Assembly: GCF_000186345.1 (NCBI RefSeq)
Contig: NC_014962.1
Location: forward strand, 1,488,001-1,552,000
DNA: 64,000 bases
From: Isosphaera pallida ATCC 43644
GTDB lineage: Bacteria > Planctomycetota > Planctomycetia > Isosphaerales > Isosphaeraceae
Direction of reading: 5' to 3'
Positions 47,664-57,520 of this stretch are shown here, in pieces. A model generated the notes under the pieces. The model made no database searches. It was not told the DNA's origin and saw nothing but the letters and a program-made list of their open reading frames with translations. The position numbers were made by a program, and so were the translations under genes. Every line of letters begins with the position of its first letter. The first letter of the stretch is position 1.

Positions 47664-49265
47664 ATGTCTCCTCCCACGACGCCCGCGCGTGACATCTGTC
47701 GGTTCAACCAACCGCCGCTTGAGCAGGGCTTGAGCCTGGCGAACGCCGCGCGCTTCGGAATCCCCAGCCGTCCTAAGCGATGGGCGTTGTTCGTGGTGTT
47801 CCTTGTAGTGGCGTCTCAGTGGGTTCGCCTGGTCTTTTCCCAGGAGGGCGACTTCCGCCTTCATTGGAATTTCGGCCAGCGGCTGCTCCACGGGGAATTC
47901 CTTTATCTCAATGGGGTTCACACGCCTTATCCACCGTTGTGGGGCCTGTGGTGCGTGCCGACCACGCTGTTGCCGCTTTGGACCTCGTGGTTGGTTTGGT
48001 ATCCGATCGGGTTGGTTTGGGGTGGCGCGCTGATCTGGGCGTTGGTAGAGGGGTTGCGTCGCGCTGGGTTGACCCCGGGTCGCAACGCGGCGTCGGATCA
48101 CACATTTTGGACGGTCATGCTGGGTCTGGCGTTGGGCAGCCGCTACGTGATTCGTGAGTTGCCCGAAAACGGCGTCAATTTGATGATTGTGGCCCTCACG
48201 TGGTTGGGATTGACGGCCTGGCGGCGGGGATGCGACCTGAAAGGAGGCGCGGCGCTGGGACTGGCGGTGGCTCTGAAATGCACCCCGTTGATCTTCGTAG
48301 TGTATCTGGCTTGGCGTCGTCAAGTTCGGGTCGCGGCCGTCGCTGTGGGAGTCGCCGTGTTGGCAAGTCTGGCTCCATTGCCGTTTCAGGGAGTGGCCTC
48401 GTATCTCGATCACTGGCGCACCTGGTCGCAGGTGAATCTTACCGGGATGTCGCGTTCCGATCCCAACCTGGGTCCCTTGGGCGAGGCGACGGTTCAGAAC
48501 CACGCGCTTCGTCCGACCCTGGGACGCTTGTTGACTCGTCTCCCCCAAGGCCACGCTGGACGGCTTGACCATCCCTGGGAACCGCGCGGGCTGGGTTTGG
48601 ATCCCCCCTTCGCCGGACGTTTGATCGACCTGACCGTGTTGGCGACTGGAATCGGCTTCCTGGTACGGTTCCGGGGACCGATCGCGCGACGTGACTCGGC
48701 CGCGGTTTTGGCTCAGCTAGCGGCATTGGGGGCGGCTGCGCTGTTGCTTTCGCCGATCACCTGGAAACAGCACGCGGTAGGGTTGCTGCCGGCGCTGTTT
48801 CTGGCCTCCGCGGTGATGCTCGACCCCGCGCGGCGATCGGCGTTGCGATTGGGCGTGGGGACAATTTTGGTGGTGGGGTTTCATGTAGCGGGGGTCCTGA
48901 TTCTGGATCGAGGCGTGATTGGTCGGACTTGGTCTTATGTGTTGGATAGCTGGGGGGTTGTCACCCTTTCCTGGGTGGGCTGGGCATTGCTGATGTGGGC
49001 TTGGGCCAGTCGTTTCGAGCGACTGGAGGCGTCTGACCGGAGCGTCGCGTTCGATGACACCGTGAGTTCGCGTCCACAGCGTCTTGACGCATGGCGGGTT
49101 CACCCTCCCAACGTGCCTCCAGTTCGACCGGGGCGCTTGACGATCGAGGGTAGGGAAGCAGATACTGCCAACGTGAGTTGGGGCCATCAAGCGGTTGTGG
49201 TCGCCTCCGACCCCAATCCCGGGGCAGCTGACTCGGTTTGGATCCCAACCCGCCCGCCTCAATGA
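47664..49265 (+). CDS. Polytopic membrane glycosyltransferase, GT87/DUF2029-like
   Basis: The 533-residue protein has about ten membrane helices. Early motifs are the aspartate-containing loop QEGDFRLHWNFGQRLLHGEFLYLNG followed by TPYPPLWG. Mid-protein has LPENGVNLMIVALTWLGL and LKCTPLIFVVYL, as in mannosyl- or arabinosyltransferases of the DUF2029 group that use polyprenyl-phosphate sugars. The last 80 residues are cytosolic, polar and unconserved. It may glycosylate a lipid or cell-surface glycan. No partner gene is adjacent. Confidence 0.75.
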   Translation: MSPPTTPARDICRFNQPPLEQGLSLANAARFGIPSRPKRWALFVVFLVVASQWVRLVFSQEGDFRLHWNFGQRLLHGEFLYLNGVHTPYPPLWGLWCVPTTLLPLWTSWLVWYPIGLVWGGALIWALVEGLRRAGLTPGRNAASDHTFWTVMLGLALGSRYVIRELPENGVNLMIVALTWLGLTAWRRGCDLKGGAALGLAVALKCTPLIFVVYLAWRRQVRVAAVAVGVAVLASLAPLPFQGVASYLDHWRTWSQVNLTGMSRSDPNLGPLGEATVQNHALRPTLGRLLTRLPQGHAGRLDHPWEPRGLGLDPPFAGRLIDLTVLATGIGFLVRFRGPIARRDSAAVLAQLAALGAAALLLSPITWKQHAVGLLPALFLASAVMLDPARRSALRLGVGTILVVGFHVAGVLILDRGVIGRTWSYVLDSWGVVTLSWVGWALLMWAWASRFERLEASDRSVAFDDTVSSRPQRLDAWRVHPPNVPPVRPGRLTIEGREADTANVSWGHQAVVVASDPNPGAADSVWIPTRPPQ

Positions 49266-49431
49266 GCTTGGCTTGCGCACCCTCGCCCGCCCTCGACGAG
49301 GTCACCGGTGGGTCCGGCCCCAAGAGGAGGTCCGCAAGGTCGGTTTGATCCCTTCTCGACGTAGATGATCCGCGCGGTGGAATCCACGACGGCGGGCCGG
49401 TCTCTCCGACCACGTTGGAGCTATTTCCAGG

Positions 49432-50562
49432 GTGATCCCGATTCGTGATTTCACTCCTCTGCCCACCGAGGTGCGAGGAGCCGTCCTCAGCATCGGCAAC
49501 TTCGACGGCGTGCATCGCGGCCATCGGGTGTTGTTAGAACGGGTCCGCGCCTTGGCCAATCAGCTTGGTGGACCTGCACTGGCTTTGACCTTCGATCCCC
49601 ATCCACTTGCCCTTCTCAAACCCGACCGGGTTCCCGCCACGCTGACCAGGTTGGCCCGACGGGTGCAACTGCTACGCCAGGCGGGCATGGACGAGGTGGC
49701 GGTGTTTCAAACTGGCCCCTGGTTGTTGAATCTGACCGCCCGCGAGTTCTTCGACCGCGTGCTGATTCGGCAATTCCAGGCGCGCGGGATCGTGGAAGGT
49801 CCCAACTTTATGTTCGGCAAGGATCGCGGCGGCGATCCCGAGCGGCTGGCGGGTTGGTGCAAGGAGTCCGGCGTGGTCTTCGAGGTGGTGGCCGCCGTTC
49901 GTGAAGGCACTGTTGGATTTGAGGCGTGGCGGCCCTCAGAGAACGATCCTCGCCTGTTGGAACCTTCTAAGCAGGCGGGGTCCCAAGGCGATCCATTCCA
50001 CGCGCCGGTATCCTCCTCGCGGATTCGCGGCCTGATCGACGCTGGACGGGTCGAAGAGGCGGCCCACTGGTTGGGCCGCCCCCACCGTTTGGAAGGCCGG
50101 GTGGTCGGAGGCGCACAACGAGGGCGGGAACTGGGTTTTCCCACGGCCAACCTTGAGGCCATCGTCGAGATGATCCCAGCCGATGGCGTTTACGCAGCCC
50201 TCGCTCACGTCGGTCCTCATCAACGCGACCTCGACGCCGATCCCACCGGACGTCTCGCCGAGGAATGGGAGTCTGGACGCCTCGCCCCCTCCCTCCTGCG
50301 CGCCGCGGCGGTCCATGTGGGACCCAACGCCACCTTCGGCGTCAATCAACGATCGGTCGAAGCCTTTTTGCTCGACTTCCAGGGGGACCTTTACGGCCAC
50401 CGTCTCGCGTTGGATCTGATCGCCCAACTCCGGCACTCCCAAAAGTTCGATTCGGTTGAGGGTTTGATTGCTCGTATGAATGTCGATGTCGAACTGACCC
50501 GCGCCTTGACGTTGCAACCGCTCGCTGAAGCGGCTTGGGAGCGGAGGACGAACCTCCAATAA
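49432..50562 (+). CDS. ribF: Bifunctional riboflavin kinase/FAD synthetase
   Basis: The 376-residue enzyme starts at GTG 49432. The N-terminal adenylyltransferase has LSIGNFDGVHRGHRVLLERV, LTFDPHPLALL, GPNFMFGKDRGGD and VSSSRIRGLIDAGRVEEA. The C-terminal kinase has GRELGFPTANLE, DGVYAALAHV and a distal VEAFLLDFQGDLYG. It makes FMN and then FAD. It is longer than the usual 310 by an insert near residues 160-180 in the first domain and a region at 260-285 in the kinase part. It is monocistronic, as far as can be seen. Confidence 0.93.
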   Translation: MIPIRDFTPLPTEVRGAVLSIGNFDGVHRGHRVLLERVRALANQLGGPALALTFDPHPLALLKPDRVPATLTRLARRVQLLRQAGMDEVAVFQTGPWLLNLTAREFFDRVLIRQFQARGIVEGPNFMFGKDRGGDPERLAGWCKESGVVFEVVAAVREGTVGFEAWRPSENDPRLLEPSKQAGSQGDPFHAPVSSSRIRGLIDAGRVEEAAHWLGRPHRLEGRVVGGAQRGRELGFPTANLEAIVEMIPADGVYAALAHVGPHQRDLDADPTGRLAEEWESGRLAPSLLRAAAVHVGPNATFGVNQRSVEAFLLDFQGDLYGHRLALDLIAQLRHSQKFDSVEGLIARMNVDVELTRALTLQPLAEAAWERRTNLQ

Positions 50563-50920
50563 GAGGTTTTCCGACATGGTGGGCATTGATTGGGTTCACC
50601 TTGGGGAGGATGCTGTTCCACATCCTTGGAACCATCACAAGCCGACGAGCCAAGCGGCTGGAGACCTCCTCTGAGAAACCTTTGCTCAAAACAGCGCTGT
50701 TTTCCGCGTTCTGGTGGGTCATCGCCTGAATGGTCAGCCTAACCCTGGCGGCTGTTCCCGGCCACGATTGGAACGCATTGGTGCAAACCTCGTTCCGTGG
50801 CTTTGGCCGAGGATGGTTCCCCTACGCCGATTGGACCACTGGATTGGTCACTGGCTACTGGTAAGGCCAAGCATGTCTGGAACCGCCCGCCGTTTGGTGG
50901 CAATCATGTTCATGGTTCGT
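50563..50920. other. 358-bp convergent gap between ribF and mnmM
   Basis: No gene accepted; short frames here have no ribosome site. The one clear structure is a 16-bp perfect palindrome at 50688-50703. Confidence 0.5.
50688..50703. repeat. Perfect 16-bp palindrome
   Basis: AAAACAGCGCTGTTTT is identical on both strands and stands in the ribF-mnmM convergent gap. As RNA it would give a six-pair A/U-rich stem with a GCGC loop, weak as a terminator. It could equally be a regulator site. Confidence 0.7.
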
Positions 50921-51598
50921 TCAGGACGAGGCGTTGCCGTTGGGGCGAGGCGTGGGGGCGACGATCACCAGGCGGGGTGGCGGGCGGCGGCTGTTGAGGA
51001 ACGCGCACGACCAGGCGATCGCGTCGCCTGAACTGGCCCGATCGGCTGCCCAGGACGCCACGGCGTGGGTCTCCTCCATCCCGCCTGGGTGGCCAGGGTA
51101 GCAAACGATCGTTACTAAGCCTGACCGGTCGAGACGACGCCAGACTGCCTCCAAGGCGATCAGGGTGGATTCGGCTCGGGTAGTCACCGTATGGTCAGAA
51201 CCGGGCAGATAGCCGAGGTTGAACATCGCCGCCTTGATGACCGCGCGGTTGTCCAGCGCGTCGTTCAATCGTTCATGGCCCAACCACTTGAGAGTCACAC
51301 GGTCTTGAAGACCACGTTGAACTAGCAGATCCCGAGCTCGTCGGATCGCTTCGTCTTGAATCTCAAAGCCAACGACCTGGCCGGTTGGTCCCACCAACTC
51401 GGCGAGAAACACGGTATCACGTCCCCATCCGACCGTGGCATCCACCGCAAGGTCGCCAGGTCTCAACACGGCGGCAATTCGACGTCGCGCCTCGTCAAGC
51501 GTCGGGACGAACCGAGGGTCGAAAGTTCCAGGATCGCTGCGGATTGGGGGCGGGTTCATCGGCGAACAATCCGTTTCATGAGCGTAAGGTTGCTTCAT
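50921..51598 (-). CDS. mnmM: MnmM/YtqB-like tRNA methyltransferase
   Basis: The 225-residue class I SAM-dependent methyltransferase. SAM-binding region LAVDATVGWGRDTVFLAELVG, then VVGFEIQDEAIRRAR, AAMFNLGYLPGSDHTVTT and VTIVCYPGHPGGMEE, the last two typical of the YtqB family. These enzymes make the final methylation of mnm5(s2)U in tRNA wobble positions. ATG 51598 overlaps the VanZ stop (TGATG); GTG 51601 is the only earlier start. It is the second gene of a vanZ-mnmM pair. Confidence 0.85.
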   Translation of the reverse strand: MKQPYAHETDCSPMNPPPIRSDPGTFDPRFVPTLDEARRRIAAVLRPGDLAVDATVGWGRDTVFLAELVGPTGQVVGFEIQDEAIRRARDLLVQRGLQDRVTLKWLGHERLNDALDNRAVIKAAMFNLGYLPGSDHTVTTRAESTLIALEAVWRRLDRSGLVTIVCYPGHPGGMEETHAVASWAADRASSGDAIAWSCAFLNSRRPPPRLVIVAPTPRPNGNASS

Positions 51599-52095
51599 CA
51601 CAGGAATTCAGACGTGGACGCCTTGGGTCGGGACCACCGGGTGGCCAGCTTCAAGACCAGTGAACGAGACGCATGGCCCAGGCCCGCCCCGGCGGTGTTG
51701 AGTAGCACGTCGTCGATGTCGGCCACCCGGGTTCCCAAACCCCATTGGCTCACCTCGATGATCATACTCAAAACGAACCCCACCATCAGGGTTCCCCACC
51801 AAGACGCCCACCGGGTTCCGCAAGCCAACAACGGCCAAAGCCAGCCCAACGGCACAAAGACCACCAAGTTCCCCCAAAGATTCACCACCGCCTGGAGCCC
51901 GCCGATTCTCCAAAAAAGGGTCATCATGTGACCAGGATTCAGATTGATTGGCCTAACCCCGCGGTTGCCGTGAGGGGTCAAGGTCAACTCGGCCAAGGCG
52001 AGAAGGTAGATCAAGGTGAGGAGGATGAGACTAAACCGAGTTGGAGACGAGGCCGCGTCGCATGACGGCGGGACGCGGGGGGACTCCCGATTCAT
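51598..52095 (-). CDS. VanZ-family membrane protein
   Basis: The 165-residue protein has four membrane helices and the VanZ features: LAELTLTP near the first helix, NLWGNLVVFVPLGWLWPLL, IIEVSQWGLGTRVADIDDVLLNTAGAGLG. VanZ proteins have been tied to low-level teicoplanin resistance in enterococci, but the role in Gram-negative-type cells is unknown. ATG 52095; its stop is shared with the mnmM start region. Confidence 0.85.
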   Translation of the reverse strand: MNRESPRVPPSCDAASSPTRFSLILLTLIYLLALAELTLTPHGNRGVRPINLNPGHMMTLFWRIGGLQAVVNLWGNLVVFVPLGWLWPLLACGTRWASWWGTLMVGFVLSMIIEVSQWGLGTRVADIDDVLLNTAGAGLGHASRSLVLKLATRWSRPKASTSEFL

Positions 52096-52206
52096 CGGGC
52101 CTCCTTGGGTTGCAAATCGAGCGGCCTAGTTCACCCAACGAAACGAACAAGAGCCGAGGCGGTGCGAGGAATCGGCCAATCACCCTTCCGAAATCGGGCC
52201 ATCCGA

Positions 52207-52235
52207 TTGCGAACCAATCTCGGACCGGCTATTCT
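52207..52235 (+). promoter_or_regulatory. Candidate promoter of the subtilase gene
   Basis: TTGCGA (52207-52212), a 17-base spacer and TATTCT (52230-52235), each 4/6. It lies in the 374-bp divergent gap 52096-52469, which otherwise holds no gene I can support. The leader would be about 230 bases. Confidence 0.3.
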
Positions 52236-52469
52236 TGATTTGCTATCTTCGTCTTTCGATCCCAGCTCTCCATCCATTCCGATGTGCGAGTTTGGGTGTA
52301 TAAGCTTGTTCGAGGCACTCGTGATGATCCCTTCCCGCGAGATCTCGGGCTCGCCGCAAACCATTCCAATGGTGGACTCCTGGTTGCCCGACTTCACCGT
52401 GGTTGCAGTCTGACCACGTCTCATCCGATCCTCGCATTCATCGCTTCGATTCTTTGAGAGACGCCGTCC

Positions 52470-55400
52470 ATGATGATCAAGTTCGCCCGTCTCGCGCGTT
52501 CGTATTATACAGGACATCTTCGCCGTCGTCGCAACGATCTTCGCTTGGAGAGCTTGGAGACGCGGACCCTCCTCAGCTTGGCCGCCGCCGAGGTGAGCGT
52601 TGGTTCCCAGGTCGTTTCTCCCAAAGCGCCGACGCCCCTCCCGCCGCCGATGATCGACCTGGGCGAGACCTATCGCGCCGACGGCCGTGACATCGGTTTG
52701 ACGCGGTTCGCCGATCGGTTGGCAGTCCATGTGCGACCGGACGTGGATGCCTCCGCGGTGTTCGAGACCCTGACAAGTCCTACCGGGCCGCTTTGGGGCT
52801 TTGAAGTCGTGGAAACCCTGGGACGGAGGGGAGCGATTTTGGCCACACCCGGTCAGCCGATGAGCCACCCCGACTTGCTGCGTGCGGCGACCTTGGCCAA
52901 TCCTAATGTGGCGCGGGTCGAGCCAGTCCACCTCAACGTGGAAACCCAAACCTATCTGGTCGCCACCGACGAAGTCATTGTGGGACTGCGTCCCGGCGTG
53001 ACGGCGGAGCAGTTCTTCGCCGGACGTCCCGAGTTCACCTCGTTCCGTCCTCTGGACGGCACCCCCGACCAGTTCATCGCCACCGTGGCGGAAGGGACCG
53101 GGTCGGCTGCGCTGGCGTTGGCCGACGCGCTTGAGAAGCTGGACCCACGCATCACCTATGCGACGGTCAACTTCTGGCAGGAAGTGGTGTTCCTCAGCGT
53201 CAACGACCCGCTGTTTCCCAGCCAGTGGCACCTGAACAACACCGGTCAAGGCGGCGGCACGCCAGGGGCCGACATCCGCGCGATCGACGCCTGGCAACTC
53301 TCGACCGGCCAGGGAATCATCATCGGCGTCCACGACTGGGGCATCGAGTGGGATCATCCCGACCTAATCGCCAACCTGGCTCCCTCCGCCGAGACCTTCG
53401 GCGTCAACAACGGCATCGACGAGGATGGCAACGGCTGGATCGACGACTACGCTGGGTGGGACTTCCAGGATGACGACAACGATACCCGCGGCACCCCCAA
53501 CAACAGCGCCAACAGTCACGGCACCGCCGTGGCTGGGGTCGCGGTGGCTTCGGGCAACAACAACCTCGGGGTAGCCGGGGCCGCCTACGGGGCCACCCTG
53601 CGCAACGCGCGGATCGATAGCAGCAGCACGCTGGACGCCGTGGTGTCGGCGATCTACTACCTGACCGGACGCACCCGCGACGGTCTGGGAACCTGGCGGG
53701 GCAGCGACATTACTAACCACAGCTACGCCACCGGCAACAACACGGCCATCACCAACGCCTTCTCCTGGGGCGGAACCAACGGCCGGGGTGGCTTGGGCAC
53801 GATCATGTTCGTAGCCGCCGGCAACAGCGGCACCGGGTCGCTTTCTTATCCGGCCAGCTTGGCCGGCACCGTGCCCGGCGTCATCGCGGTCGGGGCCAGT
53901 ACCAATTTCAACACCCGCTCCAGCTACAGCCAGTTCGGCCCGGAACTCGACTTCCTCTCGCCTAGCAGTGGCGGTTCGTTGGGGATCACCACCACCGACC
54001 GGGTCGGCACTAACGGCTACAACACCAATACCTCCGCCAACGGCGGCGACTATCACGGCGGCTTTGGCGGCACCTCCAGCGCCTCGCCGCTGGCCGCGGC
54101 GGTCGGGGCGCTGGTGCTGGCCCGCGACCCGAACCTCACCTGGCAACAGGTGCGCGGCCTGATGCGTAACACCACCGAATACATTGGTCCCAGCTCGATC
54201 GAATACAACGCCGCCACCGGCTTCAACCTCCAATACGGCTACGGTCGAATTAACGCCGCCACCGCCGTGCGCGGCGTCGGCATCGCTGAGATTCAGCTGC
54301 TCGACGGGCGAAACAACGTGCCCAACACCACCGGCGTCGTCACCCTGCCCAACACCTTCGTCGGCGACTCGGCGACCCGAACCCTCCGCATCCGCAACCA
54401 GGGGACCCAAACGCTTACGTTGTCAAATCTGACGATCAGTTCGGGTGACTTCACGATCGAGTCGGGATTTTCGGCGACCAGTCTGCCCGCCGGAGGCGTC
54501 GCCTCGTTCGTGATTCGCTTCACTCCCACCGCCGCGGGCAACCGCACCGCCACGGTCTCCTTCATCAACAACGACACCGACGAGGGGAATTTCTCCTTCA
54601 CCGTTCAGGGAGTCGGCCAAGTTCCCTCGTTGGTCGGCCAAGTCGTTGAGGATTGGGACGGCGACGGTCAACTCGACTCGTTCGACACCCCCCTCGCCAA
54701 CGCCCAGGTGTACCTCGACGCCAACTCCAACGGCGTCTTCGACGTCACCACCACCAACTTGAGTTCGGGCAACGTCAACATCGCCATCCCTGACAACAAC
54801 GCCACGGGAATCAGCTCCACCATCACGGTTTCGGGCGTCACTGGCCAGTTCATCGACCTCGACGTCACAATCAACATCACCCACCCCTTCGTCGGCGATT
54901 TGGTCGTTACCCTGACGGGTCCCAACAACGTTACCCGCACCTTGGTCAACCGTCGCGGTGGCAGCGGCGACAACTTCACCGGCACCATCTTCGACGACCA
55001 GGCGGCCACCGCCATCACGTCCGGCTCCGCTCCGTTCACCGGACGGTTCCGGCCCGAAGAGAGCCTTGACGTTTTCAACGGCATCAACCCCAACGGGACC
55101 TGGACCCTCAACGTCTCCGACCGCGCCGCTGCTGACCTCGGGACCTTGCTGAATTGGTCGTTGCATCTGCAATCCGGCGAAGTCTCGACCCTCACCAACG
55201 CCAATGGGGTGTATGTCTTCCCTAGCTTGCCCGATGGTAGCTACAACGTGGGTCAGGTGGTGCCCGCAGGGTGGAACGCGACGACGGGAACTCAATCTGT
55301 CACCGTCGCCGCGAACACCACCGCCACCGCCAACTTCGGACGGGCCCGGCAAAACGCCATCTACGGCCGCATGGTCAATGATCTCAACGGTAACGGGGCC

Positions 55401-57371
55401 GCCGATCCGAACGAGCCGGGACTAGGCAACTGGTTGACCTATCTCGACCTCAACGGCAACGGGATTTATGATCCCCCGGTCAGTCAAACGATTGGTTCGG
55501 GCAACGTCAACATCGCCATCCCTGACAACAACGCCACGGGAATCAGCTCCACCATCACGGTTTCGGGCGTCACTGGCCAGTTTATCGACCTCGACGTCAC
55601 AATCAACATCACCCACCCCTTCGTCGGCGATTTGGTCGTTACCCTGACGGGTCCCAACAACGTCACCCGCACCTTGGTCAACCGTCGCGGTGGCAGCGGC
55701 GACAACTTCACCGGCACCATCTTCGACGACCAGGCGGCCACCGCCATCACGTCCGGCTCCGCTCCGTTCACCGGACGGTTCCGGCCCGAAGAGAGCCTTG
55801 ACGTTTTCAACGGCATCAACCCCAACGGGACCTGGACCCTCAACGTCTCCGACCGCGCCGCTGCTGACCTCGGGACCTTGCTGAATTGGTCGTTGGATCT
55901 GCAATCCGGCGAAGTCTCGACCCTCACCAACGCCAATGGGTATTACCGCTTTGACAACTTGTCGGCCGGCAACCACAGTTGGCGTGGCGAGGACCGCGCC
56001 GGCTGGCGTCCCACCTTCCCCGGCGGAAATGATGGCTATGTCGTCAACCACACAGCCGGCCAGACCCACTTCAACCTGGATTTCGGACGCACGACCGACA
56101 CCACCGCGCCCACGGCGAGCTTCGCTGCGGTCACGCCCAACCCCCGCTCCACCCCGGTCGCCTCGATCGACCTAACCTTCTCCGAAGCGGTCACCGGGGT
56201 TGATCTGAGCGACTTCGCGTTGACCCGCAACGGTTCGCCCGTTTCGTTGGTCGGAGCGACTCTCACCGGCTCGGGGGCGACTTACACCATTGGCAACCTC
56301 GCGGGTCTCACCGGGATCGACGGCACGTATGTGTTGACCTTGATCGCCAGTGGCTCGGGGATTGTCGATTTGGCTCAGAATCCCCTGGATGGCGACGCCT
56401 CGACCAGCTTCGTGGTGGACACCACCGCGCCCCTGCCGACCCTGCAAATCGTCACGCCCAACCCGCGTTTGGAAGGGGTGCGATCGTTCGAGATTAGCTT
56501 CGATGAGCCGGTGACCGGCTTCGGACTGGGCAACCTGACGCTCACCCGCGACGGCAACCCGATCGACCTGACCGGCGTGCCGCTGACCACCAACGACAAC
56601 CAGACCTTCATCCTGGGTGACGGTCAGGCCGGCGGCCTGCTGGACGTGCTCACCACCCCATTCGGCGACTACGTTCTAACCCTCAACCGGGCTGGAATCG
56701 CCGACGCGCTGGGCAACCAAACCACCGGCACCCAATCCCGATCGTGGCGGACCAACGCGCCAATCAGCGTGATCCACGCCCCCACGGTCAACACCTTCCA
56801 AAACCTCAATTCGGGCATGGTGTTGGTGGCTGAGTTCTCGGACCCTCAAGCCCCCGGGACCTACGAGGCAACGATCGACTGGGGCGATGGCTCCAGCCCG
56901 CAAGCTGGGGTCGTCGAGGTGGATGGAACCACGGTGCGGGTGATGGGCCAGTTCACTCCGACGACCGCCGGGGTGTTCACCACCACCATCACTCTGGTGG
57001 AGACATTGACCAACCGCTCGCAAACCGCCCAGGGCACCTTGCGGGTCCGCCCCGACGTCACCTCGCGCGTGACCCAGCAACGCTCGGCGATCGTGTTCAA
57101 CCGGCAAACTGGGTTGTATCAACAGACGATCCACATCACCAACCTCGGCCCCTCCCCACTGAATGGTCCGCTGCGTCTCATGTTGAGCAACCTGGCTGTC
57201 GGCGTGACGCTGGCCAACGCCAACGGCACGATCAACGGCAACCCATTTGTTCAACTCGATCTGTCCGGGCCGCTGGGAGTCGGGCAGACCGTCAGCTTGA
57301 ACCTGCGGTTCCAGATCATCGGACCGCGGGTGCCCATCACCTACACCACACGCCTCTTCGCCGAGGTCTAA
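52470..57371 (+). CDS. Giant secreted S8 subtilisin-like protease with P-domains, Ig-like and PKD-like repeats
   Basis: The 1633-residue protein has an N-terminal planctomycete export motif LESLETRTLLS at about 26-36 after an Arg-rich stretch. The subtilase domain (about 255-610) has the full triad: Asp289 in GVHDWGIEWDHPDL, His350 in SHGTAVAG and Ser536 in GGTSSASPLAAA. A beta-sandwich of the choice-of-anchor type follows at about 620-720. Next come two SdrD B-like inserts, each carrying a proprotein convertase P-domain-like module (about 765-913 and 1009-1157). The two modules are almost identical at DNA level. Then follow two Ig-like domains starting with TAPTASF and TAPLPTL, and a PKD-like domain (IDWGDGSS). 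No sorting signal was found at the C-terminus. It likely acts outside the cell on proteins. Confidence 0.92.
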   Translation: MMIKFARLARSYYTGHLRRRRNDLRLESLETRTLLSLAAAEVSVGSQVVSPKAPTPLPPPMIDLGETYRADGRDIGLTRFADRLAVHVRPDVDASAVFETLTSPTGPLWGFEVVETLGRRGAILATPGQPMSHPDLLRAATLANPNVARVEPVHLNVETQTYLVATDEVIVGLRPGVTAEQFFAGRPEFTSFRPLDGTPDQFIATVAEGTGSAALALADALEKLDPRITYATVNFWQEVVFLSVNDPLFPSQWHLNNTGQGGGTPGADIRAIDAWQLSTGQGIIIGVHDWGIEWDHPDLIANLAPSAETFGVNNGIDEDGNGWIDDYAGWDFQDDDNDTRGTPNNSANSHGTAVAGVAVASGNNNLGVAGAAYGATLRNARIDSSSTLDAVVSAIYYLTGRTRDGLGTWRGSDITNHSYATGNNTAITNAFSWGGTNGRGGLGTIMFVAAGNSGTGSLSYPASLAGTVPGVIAVGASTNFNTRSSYSQFGPELDFLSPSSGGSLGITTTDRVGTNGYNTNTSANGGDYHGGFGGTSSASPLAAAVGALVLARDPNLTWQQVRGLMRNTTEYIGPSSIEYNAATGFNLQYGYGRINAATAVRGVGIAEIQLLDGRNNVPNTTGVVTLPNTFVGDSATRTLRIRNQGTQTLTLSNLTISSGDFTIESGFSATSLPAGGVASFVIRFTPTAAGNRTATVSFINNDTDEGNFSFTVQGVGQVPSLVGQVVEDWDGDGQLDSFDTPLANAQVYLDANSNGVFDVTTTNLSSGNVNIAIPDNNATGISSTITVSGVTGQFIDLDVTINITHPFVGDLVVTLTGPNNVTRTLVNRRGGSGDNFTGTIFDDQAATAITSGSAPFTGRFRPEESLDVFNGINPNGTWTLNVSDRAAADLGTLLNWSLHLQSGEVSTLTNANGVYVFPSLPDGSYNVGQVVPAGWNATTGTQSVTVAANTTATANFGRARQNAIYGRMVNDLNGNGAADPNEPGLGNWLTYLDLNGNGIYDPPVSQTIGSGNVNIAIPDNNATGISSTITVSGVTGQFIDLDVTINITHPFVGDLVVTLTGPNNVTRTLVNRRGGSGDNFTGTIFDDQAATAITSGSAPFTGRFRPEESLDVFNGINPNGTWTLNVSDRAAADLGTLLNWSLDLQSGEVSTLTNANGYYRFDNLSAGNHSWRGEDRAGWRPTFPGGNDGYVVNHTAGQTHFNLDFGRTTDTTAPTASFAAVTPNPRSTPVASIDLTFSEAVTGVDLSDFALTRNGSPVSLVGATLTGSGATYTIGNLAGLTGIDGTYVLTLIASGSGIVDLAQNPLDGDASTSFVVDTTAPLPTLQIVTPNPRLEGVRSFEISFDEPVTGFGLGNLTLTRDGNPIDLTGVPLTTNDNQTFILGDGQAGGLLDVLTTPFGDYVLTLNRAGIADALGNQTTGTQSRSWRTNAPISVIHAPTVNTFQNLNSGMVLVAEFSDPQAPGTYEATIDWGDGSSPQAGVVEVDGTTVRVMGQFTPTTAGVFTTTITLVETLTNRSQTAQGTLRVRPDVTSRVTQQRSAIVFNRQTGLYQQTIHITNLGPSPLNGPLRLMLSNLAVGVTLANANGTINGNPFVQLDLSGPLGVGQTVSLNLRFQIIGPRVPITYTTRLFAEV
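54763..55208 (+). repeat. 446-bp P-domain repeat, copy 1
   Basis: This copy is 732 bp before copy 2. By eye only three substitutions separate the two: ttc/ttt and gtt/gtc are silent, and one cat/gat changes His to Asp. Confidence 0.95.
55495..55940 (+). repeat. 446-bp P-domain repeat, copy 2
   Basis: Direct copy of 54763-55208 in the same frame, flanked by unrelated linker sequence. Homology ends sharply at both borders. Confidence 0.95.
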
Positions 57372-57411
57372 CACAGCACCATCAATCCGATCCGGGTTGG
57401 TCACGGCATCG

Positions 57412-57440
57412 TTGCCAAAGGTAGAAAGGTCGGCTAGGCT
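57412..57440 (+). promoter_or_regulatory. Candidate promoter of the phytanoyl-CoA dioxygenase gene
   Basis: TTGCCA (57412-57417, 5/6), a 17-base spacer and TAGGCT (57435-57440, 3/6), about 80 bases before the ATG. Confidence 0.35.
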
Positions 57441-57520
57441 GAGAGTCAATTCGATTCGATGACGCGGGCCGAATCCCACCCGTTCGATCCGTCCCGCGTC
57501 CGAACGCGGAGCCTTTGCCG

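Noticed and set aside
53364-56069. Long minus-strand frames opposite the subtilase gene
   Set aside because: Shadow frames caused by G+C-rich third positions; the repeated P-domain segment also repeats in them, as expected for antisense.
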